In this document: positions 6,131 to 6,663 of the stretch, piece after piece
Position numbering within the stretch: the first letter of the stretch is position 1
How the letters are laid out: the number at the start of each line of letters is the position of its first letter
Assembly: GCA_035565355.1 (NCBI GenBank)
Contig: DATMSM010000045.1
Span: forward strand, 1-6,663
From: Ga0074130 sp035565355
Lineage (GTDB): Bacteria; Pseudomonadota; Gammaproteobacteria; Burkholderiales; Rhodocyclaceae
Reading direction: 5' to 3'
DNA length: 6,663 nt
Made by a program: the position numbers and the translations under genes
The notes under the pieces: model-generated
What the model was told of the DNA's origin: nothing
The model's input: only the letters and a program-made list of their open reading frames with translations
Database searches by the model: none

Positions 6131-6631
6131 ATGCGGCAAGTCATATTCAGCATCACTTCCGGTTCGTCGTGGCTCAGGTACGCATGGCTGTGCCTGGCTT
6201 CCGTCCTCATCCTTGCCAGCGCGAATGCCGCGCCAGATACGCCTGCGGCGGCGCCATCGGTGCAGGTCGGCGCCGCCAGTTTTGGTCTCTTCGATGCGCG
6301 CACGCCGGGCGAGCTCAGCTTCGAGGCGAGCAAGGTAGTGCCCCGGCGCGAAGGGCAGCGCTATGGTTGGGTGATTGAGGTCAAGACGGCGAAGCGCCGC
6401 GTCTCGGTGCGCGAGGAATATCTGCTGCCGCCCAAGACCACGGCGGCGCCGGCGCCGGATACCCTGCTGATGGATACGCGCCGCCAGGTTAGTCAGCGCG
6501 AGCTGGCGCTTTACGACGGCAAGATCTACGGGGAGTGGTCGGTAGGCCCGGGCGAGCCACCCGGCCATCGCCATCTGCAGGTGTTCGTGGATAACGTGTT
6601 GGCCGGCGATTTTGAATTTGAAATGAAGTGA
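6131..6631 (+). CDS. Small exported protein of unknown function
   Basis: The product has 166 residues. A signal peptide is visible: basic residues early (Arg2, Arg16), a hydrophobic core at about 17-30 (YAWLCLASVLILAS), and a likely cleavage after ANA (31-33). There is no lipobox, so the mature protein is probably a soluble periplasmic or secreted protein of about 130 residues. An Ala/Pro-rich start (34-43) leads to alternating strands (VGAASFGLFDA, GWVIEVKT), a Pro/Ala-rich bend at 100-109, and a C-terminal section GEWSVGPGEPPGHRHLQVFVDNVLAGDFEFEM. This looks like a small beta-sandwich. It recalls the DUF3859 type of domain, but I cannot confirm this. The mature part has no cysteine and no evident catalytic motif. 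The ATG at 6131 is chosen because the signal peptide begins there; only a weak GAG (6121-6123) precedes it. It lies beyond the hairpin after the pirin gene, so it is probably transcribed separately. Confidence 0.75.
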   Translation: MRQVIFSITSGSSWLRYAWLCLASVLILASANAAPDTPAAAPSVQVGAASFGLFDARTPGELSFEASKVVPRREGQRYGWVIEVKTAKRRVSVREEYLLPPKTTAAPAPDTLLMDTRRQVSQRELALYDGKIYGEWSVGPGEPPGHRHLQVFVDNVLAGDFEFEMK

Positions 6632-6651
6632 GCATGGCAGGCACGCTCACT
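6627..6651. repeat. Inverted repeat overlapping the final stop codon
   Basis: AGTGAGC (6627-6633) and GCTCACT (6645-6651) are perfect 7-bp complements with an 11-nt spacer, and the TGA stop (6629-6631) is in the left arm. What follows is A-rich (CAATAAAAAAGC) and not T-rich, so this is not a standard plus-strand terminator as seen. The AAAAAAGC at the window edge may be the left arm of another hairpin whose other half lies outside. Confidence 0.35.
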
Positions 6652-6663
6652 CAATAAAAAAGC

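Overview
The window is GC-rich chromosomal DNA, by eye, with strong codon bias and good AAGGAG-type ribosome binding sites. The gene set is a DUF748/AsmA-like envelope protein, a lipoprotein of the Cu/Zn-SOD family, a LysR regulator, an AzoR-type flavin reductase, a pirin and a small exported protein. This points to a Gram-negative proteobacterium. A betaproteobacterium is my best guess, but it is inference from protein style and not from any marker gene. I see no rRNA, tRNA, CRISPR array, insertion sequence, integrase, phage gene or toxin-antitoxin pair, and no compositional break that would suggest an island.

Layout. Bases 1-3471, plus strand: a plausible promoter (21-49) drives a 950-residue DUF748 protein (79-2931). 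A 167-residue SOD-like lipoprotein (2968-3471) follows after 36 bp, and the two are probably co-transcribed. Bases 3478-4389, minus strand: a LysR-type regulator converges on the SOD-like gene with only 6 bp between the stop codons. A strong 10-bp hairpin (3481-3505) sits inside the regulator's last codons and may end the plus-strand transcript. Bases 4390-4517: an AT-rich divergent control region of 128 bp. It holds two TTA/TAA dyads that share the half-site AAACTAAG (4404-4417 and 4484-4498), a small hairpin and a likely lysR promoter. Bases 4518-6017, plus strand: azoR and a two-cupin pirin, 27 bp apart, followed by a GC-rich UUCG-loop hairpin (6028-6052). Bases 6131-6631, plus strand: a small protein with a signal peptide and no firm family, with an inverted repeat overlapping its stop codon at the window end.

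How the genes fit together. LysR, azoR and pirin form a divergent regulator/two-gene unit. AzoR-family enzymes reduce quinones and azo compounds with NAD(P)H, and some pirins have quercetinase activity. The simplest reading is a unit induced by quinones, flavonoids or other electrophiles; this is inference. The DUF748 and SOD-like proteins both act in the envelope. The most notable observation is in the SOD-like lipoprotein. It keeps the zinc site, the disulfide cysteines and three of four copper ligands, but has Thr141 where the fourth copper histidine belongs and Ala158 where the catalytic arginine belongs. It is therefore probably not an ordinary superoxide dismutase. Apart from that and the paired dyads, the region looks ordinary, and I found no convincing new multi-gene system.
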